Shown piece after piece: positions 61,108 through 64,000 of a DNA stretch of 64,000 nucleotides. This DNA is from Anisodus tanguticus (taxonomy: Eukaryota > Streptophyta > Magnoliopsida > Solanales > Solanaceae). The first letter of the stretch is position 1. The number at the start of each line of letters is the position of its first letter. The DNA lies in assembly GCA_034509755.1 (NCBI GenBank), contig CM067548.1, forward strand, positions 11,615,188 through 11,679,187, written 5' to 3'. The notes beneath the pieces are model-generated. The model had not been told where the DNA came from. It did no database searches and saw only the letters and a list, made by a program, of their open reading frames with translations. The translations under genes were made by a program, and so were the position numbers.

Positions 61108-61157
<50 letters not shown>

Positions 61158-62395
61158 CCATCCTCGATGAGGACTCGGTCGTACGTGACCCAAATGTGGG
61201 ACTCGGTAATGTCTGATATCAAACCAACTACAGTTGGGTGCACATCTACGTATCGTACCCAGCCGACTATAGTGCAGCTCGATAAGAAAATAAATACATA
61301 TATATAAGTGCAATGCAAGATAGACTCTATCAGATACCAAAAGCAGAGCTGGAGTGACCTATTATCGTTATCTTATGAATATTGTTATTGGTGCTACATT
61401 CAAGAACCTTGATATGAATATGTGGGACTCATATAACCCGAAAGATGCTATGAACAAGAAAATATTCAAGAATTATGATCGATTGTAATCGCATTACATA
61501 CCTTATCCTTGAGATTACAATAGCCTTATACACCTTCGCACACCTTACGAATAGCTATCTATAGCAACAAAGAGTCGATATCAATATCGAATCCATATTC
61601 CATAATGAAACTTCATTTATGTATCGTATCGACAATCCTAATACAAAGAGTTTTTAAATTTCATAACAAAGACACTTATGTAGTTTGATCCTCCGATTCT
61701 CTGAAAAAATCCTTCTTGGTTTCACAATACCAATAATTGATTTAATTATCAATATCAATTCATAATCCAAGCGAAACAGCCCACAAATCATATTCTCATG
61801 ATTTCACATGTCTATGAGTTTCGATTATGAAAATCCTTTCATAACTTACTTTGAATCATCAATTAACCATAATTATAGATAGAGGAGGATAAATTTTACC
61901 TCGATACATCCAAGCTTTCTCAAAACAACCCTGTGTACCAATTCCAAGGGTTTCCACAGTTGCTTCAATTCGAAGACGATGATTTCTATGATTACTACGG
62001 GGATTATTGCGTACATCTTATGTATTTCGACTTTGATTTGATCTAGAAACAATATGGTATGATTGAGAAAGTTAGAGAGAGTCTATGGACCGAGTTTTGG
62101 GGGAAAATGAAGAGGAAAACATTAAGACCCGATTTTGTATCCGGAAATATTTCCACCGCTGGAACTCGACGGTAGGATTGATGGAACCGTCAAATACTTG
62201 GACGGTCCATCAATCTTCCCGTCAAACGTCCGGAGAAAATTGACAGCTCAGAGAGGAAAATTGACGGTCTGTCAAATGCTCAAATCTTCTAATTTCGTCG
62301 AAACGTACTTTCTTTGATCCGTTTGACTTTCCAACACTTCGATACTTCCATAAATAAGTCATAAACCTTATTTACCCTTTCATAAAGCCATACCT
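60421..62395 (-). repeat. 5' LTR of element F, outer end missing
   Basis: Begins tgtcacaccccagcc. Collinear with 53215-55212. It lacks an approximately 160-bp segment that lies near 54240-54320 of the other copy and carries an expanded TA tract. Confidence 0.85.
61112..61153. repeat. (TA)n microsatellite in the F 5' LTR
   Basis: About 21 TA units; the matching site in the other LTR (53908-53919) has about six. Confidence 0.95.
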
Positions 62396-63483
62396 CTTCT
62401 CTGGACATCGGTATCCTATCAACGACATGATAGATTCGTTGAGTTGTTGTTAAGTAGTTTTTGCTTGTATGTCTTATGTGTGTGGAACTTCTTCCTAGAT
62501 AAAAAGTCTGTAAGGTATTGGTAATTACTTAGGTTGTGTTTAGGAAGTCTAATGAACTATTGTGTATTTGGTATGTAATCGTCTGGATCTTACTTGAGAG
62601 TTAAGGATTGTGAATGATAAGATATCAACGAAGCAGTTTCGACCTTAAAGTTATGTTGTACAACACTTCTAAAGTATTAGGTTAAGGAACCAAACGTTAG
62701 TTATCTAATGGGTTATCAAAGTGGTATGTGGGTCAAACATGATTACGATTAATAAATCTTTACGTGATTTTAGTGTTTTCTTGATTAGTAACTCCCTACA
62801 TGAGTTGGGTGAATTATCTAACTGGTAACCTTGACATGTATTGGGTGATGTAGATGATTTATAACCTTTATGTGTTAGGGTGACTTGTATGATTGACAAA
62901 CCTTTATTGAATTTTAGGTGAACTATATGAATTTGTGTATCCTTATGTGAGTATGTGACTTATGTGTTCATTGAACTACCTAGAATAGGGCCTTATGTGA
63001 GAGTCAACTTGATGTTTATCTCTACTTATGTATATTCCGTCGTTGTCGCTCTATGATGCCAATGGGAGTGGGGGGTACATTGTGTACTCATGCTACGCTT
63101 GTTGTATCTTTTATGTGGATGAAGAAATTCAGTCTATTGAGATTGCAGTTTGGAGCACGAAAGATTGAGGCTCACTACTTATTCTGGTGGCTTTGGTTTT
63201 CATCTCAGATAGTCCGCCCCTAATCATTCAGGGCGGCATTGTTCTCTTTCAATCATTTTTTGTATCTTAGAGTCCTTGTATAAGTCAGGCCATATTTTGG
63301 GAAAAAGAGATATTTTGTAATGATTTAATGGATGGTTTATGCTAAATAAGAGTTATTTATATTTTGCAATCTTTCCTTCATTTCCACATTAACTACTAAG
63401 TTGTTGTAAAACTGTTGGGATTGATTCACCTACCGGGGGCTAGTCTAAGTGCAACCACGATGTCCGTGATTTGGGTCGCGACA
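62396..63483 (+). repeat. Probable LTR fragment on the + strand
   Basis: The end ttgattcacctaccggggg, then cgatgtccgtgatttgggtcgcgaca, is typical of the 3' end of Solanaceae gypsy LTRs. The start is not defined: sequence from 62396 has no TG boundary I can support and no internal region follows. Confidence 0.5.
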
Positions 63484-63504
63484 TATATATAGCCTATATA
63501 TCAT

Positions 63505-63528
63505 GTATACCCGATATACCGGGTATAC
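63505..63528. repeat. Inverted repeat with 9-bp perfect arms
   Basis: gtatacccg and cgggtatac separated by atatac. It sits in TA-rich sequence just after the LTR fragment. Confidence 0.85.
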
Positions 63529-64000
63529 AAGACAAGTATATCTTGTGTATATCATTTGGATAACTTAGCTATGAATGATTGTTGGGTCTAGCCCATTTAT
63601 GTGTTGTTGGCTTTACCTTCTATGGCCGATTGCTTGACTTTGCGCCAAGCCCAGTTGCCTTGACTACTGCTTCACTTATACACTGCCTATCCTATCCAAA
63701 TAGGCTAAGCCCAGTTATTGCATCTCAATTGTGACTTGTTTTTATTGTGGGTCGCGTCATTTTCATTTACCTATTTGGATTTTATGTTGTTCCTTTTAAT
63801 AATATATATTCTTACACTTAATATATATTAATATACATGTATTAATTGTAAAGTTTTTTTCTTCAAATTAGTTAAGCATAGATGTCTAATAACTTCTTTT
63901 CTCCTTTTCCCTCTTCTTCTCAACACGCATGGGATATGGGCCGCTTGGGCCAGAGCACTATCAAATCAGTTAGGCCAATGGCCCAACACCTTTCTTGATC
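63529..64000. other. No gene seen
   Basis: Unassigned sequence up to the window edge with gggccc/ggcccaa words such as those in some LTR leaders. Confidence 0.35.

Larger units (their letters stand above)
53215..62395 (-). mobile_element. Ty3/gypsy retrotransposon F
   Basis: Minus-strand order: right LTR (60421-62395, 5'), PBS 60405-60416, leader, a long stretch without domains, RNase H, integrase, chromodomain-like tail, polypurine tract 55256, left LTR (53215-55255, 3'). gag, protease and RT are not recognisable. The right LTR is cut after catacct at 62395, losing about 40 bp, so no target duplication can be tested. Confidence 0.85.

Overview
The window is plant nuclear DNA from repeat-rich heterochromatin, most likely of a member of the Solanaceae. 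The reasons are the company of repeats: Ty3/gypsy chromovirus-type LTR elements with the tail motif VEEATW(K/E)AEEDM, an RTE-type LINE ending in a TTG-rich tail, and a fragment resembling the TS/SolS SINE family. I recognise no intact host gene, no tRNA or rRNA gene and no CRISPR array. Almost every long open frame is a piece of a broken transposable element or an antisense shadow.

Layout. 1-3049: a gypsy relic on the + strand (LTR end, PBS, decayed gag, other LTR). 4143-6277: a gutted Mutator-like (MULE) transposase gene. 6760-6960: the end of an old hAT element. 8611-17186: gypsy element A on the minus strand with both LTRs. 18155-18276: a 5'-truncated SINE. 18795-22855: an RTE-type LINE on the minus strand. 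22856-27193: gypsy internal region B, minus strand. 27194-40393: gypsy element C, minus strand, whose reverse transcriptase is split by a 3.47 kb hAT transposon (32002-35472). 40394-42838: a deleted C-like element D. 42851-45119: an LTR fragment, an orphan block and a gag fragment (E1). 45120-47490: LTR E. 47536-50076: a solo LTR on the + strand. 50082-53214: a badly decayed gypsy interior (E2). 53215-62395: gypsy element F, minus strand. 62396-63483: one more LTR-like fragment, then unassigned sequence.

The main structural point is that LTRs are shared. LTR1 (27194-29574) and LTR2 (38010-40393) each carry a polypurine tract on one side and lie next to a primer binding site on the other, so internal regions B, C and D are strung together as int-LTR-int-LTR-int-partial LTR. 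LTR E shows the same arrangement. This is a concatenated retrotransposon array rather than a set of independent insertions. Later events on top of it are the hAT insertion (TIRs and an 8-bp target duplication), the solo LTR (near-perfect 5-bp duplication), two short retroposed fragments with perfect 11-bp target duplications, and dinucleotide-tract expansion inside LTRs.

Limits: coordinates of LTR ends come from reading TG...CA termini, PBS and PPT by eye. Clade names are inferred from motifs. No database search was possible.
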